NCBI RefSeq assembly: GCF_900110865.1
Contig: NZ_FOFD01000003.1
Coordinates: 186,001 to 250,000 of the forward strand
Source of the DNA: Natrinema salaciae
Lineage (GTDB): Archaea > Halobacteriota > Halobacteria > Halobacteriales > Natrialbaceae
Direction: 5' to 3'
DNA: 64,000 nucleotides
Both the position numbers and the translations under genes were made by a program. Positions 17,138-25,122 of this stretch are shown in pieces. The notes beneath the pieces are model-generated. The model saw nothing but the letters and a program-made list of their open reading frames with translations. It was not told the DNA's origin and searched no databases. Every line of letters begins with the position of its first letter. The first letter of the stretch is position 1.

Positions 17138-18695
17138 TGCTCTCGGCCTCGGTTCGGCGGAGCCGCCTGCAGATCGTATTCGACAGTGAGCCGATCGGAT
17201 CGGGGAACTCGGTGAGGATCTCGAGCAGCTCGAATACGCCGAGCGCGCCGACGCCAATCGCGGCGAGGAGGAAGAGTCCAAGTCCGAGCGGCGGGACGAT
17301 CAGGATCGAAACCGGAAGTGCGCCGACATATGGGACGGCGATCACGGAAGAGATCGCCGATTCGAGGGCGAAGATTGGAACTGCCGCGATGAGTGATGCA
17401 AGGGTGATACGGCCGATGCGTGCATCGGCAAGCGGATCGAATCCGATCTTCCGCGCACTCCAGACGTGGAAAACCGTCATCGATGCGTATCCACTACTCG
17501 TCGCGACTGCGGCCCCGTGCATCCCGTATCGAGGGATCAATAGCAGGTTGAGGACAAGATTGATGACCGCAGCAACACCGGTAGCCGCGATTGGATACCG
17601 CAACTCGCCTTTTCCTTGACTGATCGCGAGTATCGGGCGAGCGAGTGCGAAGCCGAGCGAACCGGGAAGCAACAGTAGCAACGGACCGACGGGTTCCATC
17701 CCGTAGCTCCAGTAGACCGGGATGACGTCCGCGGCGAGCGCGGCGATCCCGATACTCATCACTGCAGTGAGCAAGAACGTATATCTCGTTGCCCTCGCAG
17801 CGAGCTGTGATATCCGCTCCGTCTCCCCCTGTGACCAGAGTTCCGACGTCGAATGAACGAAGACCGTCTGGAGGACGAGGGGAGCGAACCAGAGGAACTC
17901 CGCGAACTCCAGTGCGGCTTTGTAGTAGCCGACCTGATCGCCCCCGATCCATCCCTGTAGCATGAGAATGTCGATGTGGTACAGCGACATCAGGAGGAAA
18001 ATGAGGGCGATCGACAGCGAGTTGAACGTCACCATCTCCATCCGAGGGAAGGTATCTGGTGGCTGATGGAAGACGTTCCGGAGAGAGTCGCGCCAGTGAA
18101 GGAGGAGGAGACCACCGACCGCAGCGAGCGCCGTTGCGACGATCTGGCCGATGATAGCGCCGATTACACCGGACCCAGTCGCAATGAGTGGCAACGCAAC
18201 GAGCGGAAAGGAGATCGTATAGAGGATCTTCAGTGGTTCGGAATACCGCTCGAGGCCGAGTCCCATCAGAGACTTGCGTGCGAACTCCCAGTACTGTGCC
18301 GTGATCACGAGCACGACGAGGAGGTAGAAGTAACTCGAAAACCGGGGTTCGAACACGGTTGCAAAGAAGCCACTGTAGGTCACGCCCGCAAGAACGATCG
18401 CCCCGCCGATAGCGAGAACCGTTGCAGTCCGGAGATAGAACCCGATGACGGTCGCTTTCCACCCGTCTTCGTGTCGATCTTCGGCGACGTATTTCCGAAC
18501 GCCATCGGAGATTCCAGCGCTCACGAAGATCATGAAGATGCCCTGAACGGCCATCACCGTCGCGTACTCGCCGAACTGCTCTGGGCCGAGCAATCGAGCG
18601 AGAAGCGGTTTCGATAGAAGTCCCACGACGAGCGCGATGAACTTGCTCGCCGAGACCGAAAGTATACCGCTTACAATACTACGATCCATGATCAA
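17124..18695 (-). CDS. Flippase of the polysaccharide transporter family (Wzx-like)
   Basis: An integral membrane protein of 523 residues with about 12-14 hydrophobic segments and the opening typical of the family (SASKFIALVVGLLSKPLLARL, then GPEQFGEYA). Such proteins flip lipid-linked glycans to the outside of the membrane. The start could be 18695 or the ATG at 18689. The gene uses more A/T-ending codons than the flanking genes, a sign often seen in surface-glycan loci. It is the last gene of a minus-strand group with a glycerophosphodiesterase, a cytidylyltransferase-like enzyme and a glycerophosphotransferase, which suggests its cargo may be a phosphoglycan. Confidence 0.88.
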   Translation of the reverse strand: MIMDRSIVSGILSVSASKFIALVVGLLSKPLLARLLGPEQFGEYATVMAVQGIFMIFVSAGISDGVRKYVAEDRHEDGWKATVIGFYLRTATVLAIGGAIVLAGVTYSGFFATVFEPRFSSYFYLLVVLVITAQYWEFARKSLMGLGLERYSEPLKILYTISFPLVALPLIATGSGVIGAIIGQIVATALAAVGGLLLLHWRDSLRNVFHQPPDTFPRMEMVTFNSLSIALIFLLMSLYHIDILMLQGWIGGDQVGYYKAALEFAEFLWFAPLVLQTVFVHSTSELWSQGETERISQLAARATRYTFLLTAVMSIGIAALAADVIPVYWSYGMEPVGPLLLLLPGSLGFALARPILAISQGKGELRYPIAATGVAAVINLVLNLLLIPRYGMHGAAVATSSGYASMTVFHVWSARKIGFDPLADARIGRITLASLIAAVPIFALESAISSVIAVPYVGALPVSILIVPPLGLGLFLLAAIGVGALGVFELLEILTEFPDPIGSLSNTICRRLRRTEAESTTLE

Positions 18696-18828
18696 ACCAT
18701 CGCGGTAGTATTGTCTTCATTCGAAAGAATCGGTCCAGAGACCGTGACCACAGGTATTTCGGGAACGATCTCGAGCACCTGTACCAAACGTCGGTACAAA
18801 CAACCGACTTATTACCCTATTGGTTTCG

Positions 18829-18840
18829 ATTATATAAATT
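18829..18840 (-). promoter_or_regulatory. AT-rich promoter-like element ahead of the flippase gene
   Basis: The gap 18696-18980 between the flippase and the glycerophosphodiesterase contains no gene. It holds ATTATATAAATT (18829-18840), which on the minus strand is a good archaeal TATA box, about 135 bases before the flippase start. A short inverted repeat GTACC/GGTAC (18781-18797) lies just downstream of it. The flippase may therefore have its own promoter. Confidence 0.45.
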
Positions 18841-18980
18841 GACCATTAGGGGTAGAGTAGAACGCTTTCAGGTACTAGCGAACGGGTGTAACTAGGTTGC
18901 CACGGCTTTGTCGATAATCAGCGCGCCATCGATCGACCCGAGCCGTCGGCCGTCGTACGACCGGTCCAACCGGCGCGTCG

Positions 18981-19682
18981 CTACGGCTGCTGTGGCTCCG
19001 CAATCCCCTCGATCGACGGCGGCGCGACGTCCCAGCGATCCGCAGTGACGCCGTCGACGCCGGCCTCGTGGAGGGCGCGCACGTCGTCGACGGTTCGCGC
19101 CGCCTTCCAGGCGATGACGTCGAGCCCGCGGTCGCGGGCGGCGGAGACGATGTCGGTGTCGACGCAGAGGTCGAAGTGGGGGAACACGTGCGTGCAGTCG
19201 AGATCGACGGCTCGCGAGAGGTTGCCGTCCGGCTCCTCCCCGAAGAGGAGGCCGTTCGGAACGTCCAGACAACTGGCTTCGACTTCCGCGACCGCCTCCG
19301 GGAGGAACGACGTGATGCGGACGTCGGCACCGGCCGCCATCGCGAGTTGCATCGCGTCCGCGGCGACGCCGGTCTCTTTGAGTTCGACCTGTACGGTCGT
19401 CTCGTTCGGCACGGCTCGCAACACCGACTCGAGGCGCGGGATCGATTCGCCCGACTCGAGTACGTCCAGTTCGCGGAGGGCGGCCCACGGCGTCTCCGCG
19501 ACCGGGCCGGCCGCGTCGGTGACGCGCTCGAGGGTTTCGTCGTGGAACACGACCAGTTCGCCCGATTCGCACCGCCGCACGTCGACCTCGACGGCGGGCA
19601 GCCGGCGGGCGGCCTCGCGGACGGCGAGGAGGGTGTTCTCCGGGAACTGCGCTGCACAGCCGCGATGGCCGATAATCTCCAT
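18981..19682 (-). CDS. Glycerophosphodiester phosphodiesterase
   Basis: Hydrolyses glycerophosphodiesters to an alcohol and glycerol phosphate. The 233 residues begin with the family pattern GHRGC...PENT, where His and Glu are catalytic, and continue with EVDVR and VFHDETLERVT, which supply the metal-binding Glu/Asp and the second catalytic His. There is no signal peptide, so it is cytoplasmic. Its neighbours handle activated alcohol phosphates, so it may recycle or trim glycerophosphate units. The gap to the gene upstream is 172 bases. Confidence 0.92.
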   Translation of the reverse strand: MEIIGHRGCAAQFPENTLLAVREAARRLPAVEVDVRRCESGELVVFHDETLERVTDAAGPVAETPWAALRELDVLESGESIPRLESVLRAVPNETTVQVELKETGVAADAMQLAMAAGADVRITSFLPEAVAEVEASCLDVPNGLLFGEEPDGNLSRAVDLDCTHVFPHFDLCVDTDIVSAARDRGLDVIAWKAARTVDDVRALHEAGVDGVTADRWDVAPPSIEGIAEPQQP

Positions 19683-19854
19683 CTACCGGGACCGCACCAG
19701 TCGACGGATATCAATATTCTGGTTTCGCGGCCTGATACGGTCGATATCCCCGAATGTCCCCGAGAACTGACTCCCGCGTCGGCCAACCAGTGTCGACGAC
19801 CGGCTCGACGGCAAACTCGCGGAACGAGCGTCCGACGCGGCCCTCGTTCGGCGA

Positions 19855-20535
19855 TCACGCACACCGAACCCGATCGGACGCGAGCCACGCTCGAGCCCGC
19901 TCGAGGTCGATCGGTCGGTTGATCTCGATGTGCCGGTCGGCCGGGATCGACACCGGTCGGGTCGGCGTCCGGGGGTAGACGCAGGGGTACCAGTCGTCCA
20001 GCCGCTCTCGGAGGGTTCGAATCGCCGCCGCCCGGTGGGTCCGGCTCACGATCCCGCATCCGGCGTGTCGATGGCCGTCGATGAGCCCGTAGGCCGTCAC
20101 GCGCCCCGACTCGTCCCAGCGAATCGCCGTCTCCGCGTCCTGAAGTCCCGGAATGCAGCCGACGAGGTTGAGACGAGCGTCGAGGTCGTCGAACGTCCCC
20201 GCGAGCCGTCCGAGGTCGCGCTCGTCGACGAGCACGTCGCCGTTCAGGATCAGCACGTCGTCGTCGACCCGTCTGAGCGCCAGCAGTAGCGACGCGGCGT
20301 TCTCGTAGCGGTCCCAGCCCTCGAGGACGATCGGGTCCTCGGGCTCGTACCTGTCGAGGACGGTCTCGTGGCGGTAGCCCAGCACGACGCTCGTTCCGTC
20401 CACGTGGGATTCGAGCAGCGCGCGCTGTCGGTCGTACAGCGTTCGGCCGTCGAACTCGAGGAAGGCTTTCGGGACGTCGTCGGTATAGCGCCCCATCCGT
20501 CGGCCGCGACCCGCCGCGAGGATCACGCCGCGCAT
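19855..20535 (-). CDS. Nucleotidyltransferase, cytidylyltransferase-like
   Basis: A 226-residue sugar- or alcohol-phosphate nucleotidyltransferase. The N-terminal MRGVILAAGRGRRMG is the nucleotide-binding loop, DVPKAFLEF contains the conserved lysine, and LNGDVLVDE carries the metal-binding Asp. The size and the short single domain resemble LicC-type phosphocholine cytidylyltransferases more than long glucose-1-phosphate enzymes. The start at 20535 overlaps the end of the upstream gene by 13 bases, so the two are translationally linked. With a CDP-glycerol-type transferase beside it, a role in making a CDP-alcohol donor is the natural inference; the true substrate is not visible. Confidence 0.85.
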   Translation of the reverse strand: MRGVILAAGRGRRMGRYTDDVPKAFLEFDGRTLYDRQRALLESHVDGTSVVLGYRHETVLDRYEPEDPIVLEGWDRYENAASLLLALRRVDDDVLILNGDVLVDERDLGRLAGTFDDLDARLNLVGCIPGLQDAETAIRWDESGRVTAYGLIDGHRHAGCGIVSRTHRAAAIRTLRERLDDWYPCVYPRTPTRPVSIPADRHIEINRPIDLERARAWLASDRVRCA

Positions 20536-21509
20536 CGGGTCACCTCCTCGGCCGCACGCTCGCCGGCCCGTCCGTCCATCGGGATGCCGAGGGACGCGAG
20601 CCACGACGCGCGGCGGCGTTGCACGGCCGTGGGTTCGCCGTTTCGGTACAGGTCGTCGACGAGGTCCAGGTCGATCGCGTCCGTCGTGACGCCGATCCGC
20701 GGCACGTCGCGGTCCGGTGCGTCGATGTCCGTCAACTGGATTAGCGGCCGGCCGGTGTGGAGCCACTCGGCGATCGAGCCGGAGTAATCCGAGACGAGCA
20801 CGTCGGATCGACGCATGCTCTCGGTTGGCGTCGCGGTCGCGTCGAAGACGACGTTCGGTAACTCGGCGATCCGGTCCCGACACGCTCGAGTAACCGAGCG
20901 GCCCGGCTCCTCGCGTCTGTCGGTCGGGTGGGGGCGAAAGAGCAGTTCGTAGGTCGTGTCGGCGAAGCACTCGACGACCGCCCGGGCGGTGTTCGCGTAC
21001 GCGCCCCGGCCCACCAGATAGTTGGTCGGGGCGTACAGCACCCGGCGCGCTCGGGGCGGCGGCGCACCGACCAGCGCGTCGGCCTCCGGGATGCCGACGA
21101 CGGCGATCCGCACGGTCGACGGTGCGGCGGCCCGGTACGCTTTCGCCCACCTCTCGCCCGGCGCGAGCGCGGTGGCGACGTGCTCGAGGATCGTCGCCGT
21201 CGTCACGGAGAGCTCTCCCCGACCGATCGACGCGCCGTGTCGCACGTGCACGAGCGGGTACTCCTCGTAGAACGTGAACCGATCGATGCCGAACCGGTGG
21301 TTGTAGACGACGACGGACGGGTCGATCGCTCGAACGTTGTCGTCGACCGCATCGGGGTCGGCCACCTCGAGTTCGTCGATGCGGTTGCTACAGCCCCGTG
21401 CGTCCGTTCGAACCGGGACGAACGCCGACGTAACGTCCACGTGACGGTCGATCGCTTCGAACGTCTTGCGCATGAACGGTCGCTCGATCGCGTACAGTAC
21501 CTCGACCAT
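20523..21509 (-). CDS. CDP-glycerol glycerophosphotransferase-like protein (TagB/TagF type)
   Basis: A 328-residue GT-B-like protein. The second half has the signature segments of the CDP-glycerol:poly(glycerophosphate) transferase family: LLFRPHP with the conserved His, a region around DATATPTESMRRSDVLVSDYSGS, where the SDYSG stretch binds the donor, and TGRPLIQL. These enzymes transfer glycerol phosphate onto a growing chain in wall teichoic acids. It has no signal or membrane span and would act at the inner membrane face. I use the ATG at 21509; a GTG at 21521 is also in frame. It overlaps the nucleotidyltransferase gene by 13 bases. Confidence 0.8.
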   Translation of the reverse strand: MVEVLYAIERPFMRKTFEAIDRHVDVTSAFVPVRTDARGCSNRIDELEVADPDAVDDNVRAIDPSVVVYNHRFGIDRFTFYEEYPLVHVRHGASIGRGELSVTTATILEHVATALAPGERWAKAYRAAAPSTVRIAVVGIPEADALVGAPPPRARRVLYAPTNYLVGRGAYANTARAVVECFADTTYELLFRPHPTDRREEPGRSVTRACRDRIAELPNVVFDATATPTESMRRSDVLVSDYSGSIAEWLHTGRPLIQLTDIDAPDRDVPRIGVTTDAIDLDLVDDLYRNGEPTAVQRRRASWLASLGIPMDGRAGERAAEEVTRCAA

Positions 21510-21521
21510 GCTGTGAACCAC

Positions 21522-22118
21522 CGACGAGCGCGCCGACCGGCGATTTCATCTCGTCGACGAAACAGAGCAACTGACTACGGATTCCGGCCGGGCCAAACGA
21601 TACGCGCACCTATGTCGAGTAGGAGGTTAACGTTTACAGTGCCGTTCGGACGGGGCCGTCGAGTCAGTCGGATCGCACGGCGCGCCGCGACCGCAGCCCC
21701 CGCCGGCAATCGGCCGGTACACGAGCGCGGTGAACTGCGTCCCCGCGAGCGGACGGCGACGCCGCGAGCGGGTATCCCCGGCCAGCCGCGAACCCACCGC
21801 CGAGGAACGCACGACCTACCGGACGCACCTGCCGACCGAACTCGAGGCGATCGGCGAGCGACTCGACACGCTGTGTGCGTGACGATACCGCGGATATCGG
21901 CACGGGCCGATGTCCGGTCGATGCGATACGACGGAGGAGCATTCTTTCGGCCCCAAAACTCCGGAGCGGACCGTGGCTGGGTTCGATGACTTCCGGTGGG
22001 GTCGGTCGACCTCAAGGCCGCACACGGACGCGGTAGGACGGTTGCGATCGCGGGACGACGAGCGGGCAGAGACTCACAAGCGACACACCCACCCGGTTCA
22101 GTCAGGAGTGTCGAACCG
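21522..22118. other. Gene-poor region with relics, about 600 bases
   Basis: No intact gene is visible on either strand. It contains the decayed UDG fragment at 21703-21882. The remainder, including 21883-22118, shows no coding signal, and I see no clear promoter or terminator in it. Confidence 0.55.
21703..21882 (+). pseudogene. Decayed uracil-DNA glycosylase fragment
   Basis: One continuous frame ending in TGA at 21880-21882 reads IGRYTSAVNCVPAS, then about 11 unrelated residues, then SREPTAEERTTYRTHLPTEL. It aligns with the UDG gene at 16116-16844 (IGR...YYTNAVKCFPAS and NREPTAEERATCRTHLLTEL) with a short deletion after IGR. Both the N-terminal active-site part and the C-terminal LHPSY part are missing, and there is no start. 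It is a remnant of a second copy, 5 kb from the intact gene. Confidence 0.82.
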
Positions 22119-22412
22119 TCACTCGACGGCGTCGAACTCCTCGCAATCCTCAGAGTGAAAGTACGTTTTCAGTTCGCGTTCTTTCCCACAGAACTTGCAG
22201 CGGTAGACTGTGTGTGGAGTGGTTCCATACCACATTTGATGAGGTTCCACGACGTGCGGACCGACCGTCTCGCTCCGAGATTCGCGACGAAACCGACTAA
22301 TCCGCGTGAATACGCGCATACCACCGAAGATGGCGACGAATATCAGTATGAACCCGAGGAGGACGTCTTCAGGGACGTTGGCGTCAAATGGAGGGGTTTG
22401 ACTGGGAAGCAT
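22119..22412 (-). CDS. Small membrane protein with a zinc-ribbon tail
   Basis: A 97-residue protein with one hydrophobic helix (about residues 16-33, VLLGFILIFVAIFGGMRVF) and a cytoplasmic or external C-terminal tail with CKFCGKERE...FHSEDCEEF. Two Cys, a His and another Cys form a plausible small zinc site. The start at 22412 (MLPSQTPPF) is preferred over 22433. It sits alone among relic sequences, in a more AT-rich stretch. No family recognised. Confidence 0.65.
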   Translation of the reverse strand: MLPSQTPPFDANVPEDVLLGFILIFVAIFGGMRVFTRISRFRRESRSETVGPHVVEPHQMWYGTTPHTVYRCKFCGKERELKTYFHSEDCEEFDAVE

Positions 22413-22433
22413 TGCGCGGCTACGTATTCGCAA

Positions 22434-23004
22434 ATATCTAAATAACTGCTGATTTCCTCATTACAGTATCCCATATCCAGTATAGGTATATCAACACCAT
22501 ACACCATATAATTTTTAGAACCCGATCCGGACGGCAGTGCGCCGTCGAACTGTCCGTCGTTACGGACGGTCGGCGGGCGGTCGAGTCGATGCGTGCAGTG
22601 ACGCGAGGAACCGCCGAACAGATCAGTATCCTAACTCTTTTTACAATCGGTTGAGTACCGAAGAAACGCGCACGAAAGTGCGCAGAGCCGGAGTCCACGC
22701 GACCAAGCTAGCACTCCGGCTCCCACAACCCCCGCGTAGCGGGAGCAACTCATGCTTGACGTTGGCGAAATAAAGATGTGCCGACGTCCCGCCAATCCAG
22801 TATCATGGACTCGTGGGTTCCGAGCGAGGGTGCTCTCGGCTACGTCGGGGACGCGTAGTGAGATATGCATACGAAACTCACCAGACACAGCGACTGTGGT
22901 ACCGACGACCGCACGGAGCCGGCTGCTGGCGCGGGTCCGTGCCCGAACGCTGCGTTGGCGTTCGCTGCACCGAGCATCGAACGCCGACCGAACGACGACT
23001 CGTG
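22434..23004. other. Gene-poor region, about 570 bases
   Basis: The left third (22434-22520) is unusually AT-rich for this genome and probably carries the promoter of the minus-strand zinc-ribbon gene. The middle holds three successive hairpins (22668-22743). No convincing gene is seen; the short frames on both strands have non-haloarchaeal composition. Confidence 0.5.
22668..22743 (+). ncRNA. Three-hairpin element, candidate structured RNA or IS605-type end relic
   Basis: Three perfect stem-loops follow each other: GCGCAC-GAAA-GTGCGC (22668-22683, a GNRA tetraloop), a 10-bp stem GAGCCGGAGT/ACTCCGGCTC with an 18-base loop (22685-22722), and CCCGC-GTA-GCGGG (22731-22743). On the plus strand a short frame ending at TAG (22737-22739) reads AHESAQSRSPRDQAS, which resembles the end of some haloarchaeal TnpB proteins. 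Together this looks like the right end, and so the guide-RNA scaffold region, of an IS200/IS605-type element without its nuclease gene. A host regulatory RNA is the alternative. Confidence 0.4.
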
Positions 23005-23223
23005 ATGCACCCGACCATCGCCGCGGTACTCGAGCGCGTCGCGGCGCTCGAAGGTCGCAGCCCGACGGCGCTCCCGCCGCTGTACGACACCGTCGATCCC
23101 GAAGCACTCGCCTCGCTGCTCGAGTCGGACGGAGACGTCACCGTGTGCTTCGAGTACGACGGCTACCGCATCGTGATCGGACCCACCCCCCACGAGGTGG
23201 AGGTGATCGACGGGACGCGGTAA
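23005..23223 (+). CDS. HalOD1 output-domain protein
   Basis: A 72-residue protein with the pattern of the HalOD1 domain (PPLYDTVDPEALASLL...VTVCFEYDGYRIVI), a small haloarchaeal domain found alone or at the end of signalling proteins. It probably acts in signal output, but its target is unknown. The start at 23005 is the ATG; a GTG three bases earlier is possible. It ends 42 bases before the HIT gene and could be co-transcribed with it. Confidence 0.8.
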   Translation: MHPTIAAVLERVAALEGRSPTALPPLYDTVDPEALASLLESDGDVTVCFEYDGYRIVIGPTPHEVEVIDGTR

Positions 23224-23265
23224 GGTCGGGTAACTTTCTTACCACGAGCCGACACACACTCGAGC

Positions 23266-23685
23266 ATGAGTACGATCTTCAGCCAGATCGTCGAGGGAGA
23301 GATCCCCGCGCGAATCGTGTACGAGGACGAGACGACGGTCGCCTTCCTCGACGCCAACCCGCTGGCACCCGGCCACACGCTGGTGATCCCGAGAGACGAG
23401 CACGAGCGGCTGAACGACGTTCCCGAGGACGTCGCCGAGGACCTCTACGCGACCGTCCACCGCCTGGTCCCCGCCGTCGAGGCGGCGGTCGACGCCGACG
23501 CGACCACCGTCGCGTTCAACAACGGCGAGGCCGCAGGCCAGGAGGTCCCGCACGTCCACTGCCACATCGTCCCGCGCTTCGAGGACGACGGCGGCGGTCC
23601 CATCCACGCCATCGCGGGCGACCGCCCCGACCTCGCGGACGACGAGCTCGACGACATCGCCGACGACATCGAGTCTCGAGCCTGA
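23266..23685 (+). CDS. HIT family nucleotide hydrolase
   Basis: A histidine-triad protein of 139 residues of the HinT branch, which hydrolyses nucleoside phosphoramidates and related compounds. The active-site motif appears as VPHVHCHIVPRF (His-x-His-x-His), preceded by the typical FLDANPLAPGHTLVIP and FNNGEAAGQ segments. A TTTCTTA element lies about 30 bases before the ATG. Cytoplasmic. Confidence 0.95.
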   Translation: MSTIFSQIVEGEIPARIVYEDETTVAFLDANPLAPGHTLVIPRDEHERLNDVPEDVAEDLYATVHRLVPAVEAAVDADATTVAFNNGEAAGQEVPHVHCHIVPRFEDDGGGPIHAIAGDRPDLADDELDDIADDIESRA

Positions 23686-23755
23686 CCGGCCGACAGGCCG
23701 GACCAGCCGACCGGGCCGCCGTGACGTTTTTACGACCCGCGCGCGAGGCTCGCGT

Positions 23756-23983
23756 ATGGCTCTCGCCGGTCTCGTCGCGCAGTTGCGCACCTACCCCGTC
23801 GCCGCGGCCATCGAACTCGGCAGCGTCCTCGTCTGCGGGCTGCTGTTCGCCGGGACGTTCGTCCTCCTCTCGAGCGGCGTTCCGACCGGACGGGGCGACC
23901 CGTGGCTGGGGTTGATCGGCGTCGGCGTCGCGTTCGTGCTCTTCTGGACGGTCGTCGTGCCGCTGTACGAGCGAACGCGCTGA
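23756..23983 (+). CDS. Small membrane protein
   Basis: A 75-residue protein with two hydrophobic segments (about residues 14-38 and 50-68) and a short charged C-terminus (YERTR). No function is recognised. It follows the HIT gene by 70 bases on the same strand and converges on the prepilin peptidase gene with 10 bases between. Confidence 0.68.
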   Translation: MALAGLVAQLRTYPVAAAIELGSVLVCGLLFAGTFVLLSSGVPTGRGDPWLGLIGVGVAFVLFWTVVVPLYERTR

Positions 23984-23993
23984 CGCGCGGTCG

Positions 23994-25061
23994 TTACAAC
24001 AGCGTCCCCAACAGGAGATCCCCGTAGAGCAGCGCGATCACCAGTCCGACGAACACCGGCACGAGGAACGGCGTTCCCGGCGAGATCCAGACCGTCTCCT
24101 TCTCGGCGAGCACCTCGAGACCCTCGCGCAGCGTGTCGGGCGTCGTGCCGTAGGCCGAGCCGTCGATGTCGTCCAGAAACGCGTCCGCACCCCACGGATC
24201 GTCGACCGTCGCCCCCGTCGCCGACTCCGGCTCGGCCGCGTCAGCCGCGTCGGCCGCGTCGGCGGGAGCTGACTCGAGCGCACCGCCGTCACCGCGCACC
24301 GCCACGTCAGCGGTCACCGCGCCGTCGGTCGGCGGGTTCGGCTCGGCGGGCAGCGTCGCCGGATCGCGGTACCGCTTCGGATCGGCGCGCAACTCGGCCA
24401 GCGAGAGTCCGCGCCAGCGGAGGTACATCCGCAAGGCGTCGAGGTCGAGCCCGCCGCGGGAGCGCCCCGACGGCGTCTCGAGCAGGCGGCCGTGACTCGT
24501 CGGAATTCGCTCCCAGGAGACGGGCCAACCGACGAACATGACCGGCGCGATCCGACCCGCGGCGGCGTTGCGGACGGCGAGGGCGAGCGGGAGCGCGATC
24601 CCGACGAGGACGGCGTTGGTCAAAATCGTAAACGAGAACGGCCTGATAGTGGTCGGTTCTGCGAGCGAACTCGTCTCCGCAAGCGGGAGCGCCACTGACC
24701 CCAGCGCGTACTCCGGAACCGTCGGAAAGAGCACGGCCAATACGAGCAGTGCCTTCGCGTCGGCCCCGCCGAAGCCGCCGAACCACCAGAACAGGTAGGC
24801 GATGGGGACGACCAGCCCGAGGCTGATCGTCGTCGGGATCAGGAACTCGTAGGACCACGCGGTTCCGCCGGCGCTCCACGAGAGCCAGCCGTCCCAGACC
24901 AGCAGCACGGTCCCCAGCAGGGACAGCGGGATCCAGACGGTACTCGAGACCCGGCGGGTCTCGATATCCCGGTAGGCGGTCCAGGCGAAGACGGGGACGG
25001 CGACGAGTCGAAGCAGGTCCGGACCCGTCGCCGAGACGCCGGCAACTGTCACGCCCGTCAC
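23994..25061 (-). CDS. Prepilin/preflagellin peptidase (A24 family, PibD-like)
   Basis: An integral membrane aspartic peptidase that cleaves the signal peptides of archaeal type IV pilins and archaellins. The two catalytic aspartates are seen in TAYRDIETRRV near the N-terminus and in GGFGGADAKALLVL, the haloarchaeal form of the GxGD motif. About six hydrophobic segments are present. Between residues 200 and 310 there is a long Ala/Asp/Glu-rich cytoplasmic insert, then a final hydrophobic segment. The start is a GTG at 25061 or 25052. It lies 61 bases after the end of the sugar ABC transporter operon on the same strand, but its function is unrelated. Confidence 0.88.
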   Translation of the reverse strand: MTGVTVAGVSATGPDLLRLVAVPVFAWTAYRDIETRRVSSTVWIPLSLLGTVLLVWDGWLSWSAGGTAWSYEFLIPTTISLGLVVPIAYLFWWFGGFGGADAKALLVLAVLFPTVPEYALGSVALPLAETSSLAEPTTIRPFSFTILTNAVLVGIALPLALAVRNAAAGRIAPVMFVGWPVSWERIPTSHGRLLETPSGRSRGGLDLDALRMYLRWRGLSLAELRADPKRYRDPATLPAEPNPPTDGAVTADVAVRGDGGALESAPADAADAADAAEPESATGATVDDPWGADAFLDDIDGSAYGTTPDTLREGLEVLAEKETVWISPGTPFLVPVFVGLVIALLYGDLLLGTLL

Positions 25062-25122
25062 TCTCGGGCGAAGGGGCGTTACGTTTTCGGCTCGACGAGA
25101 AATTGGGTCGGCGACTCGAGGG

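Noticed and set aside
20010-20024. GGTTCGAATC-type T-arm sequence suggesting a tRNA
   Set aside because: It lies within the coding frame of the nucleotidyltransferase and no matching acceptor, D or anticodon arm can be built around it.
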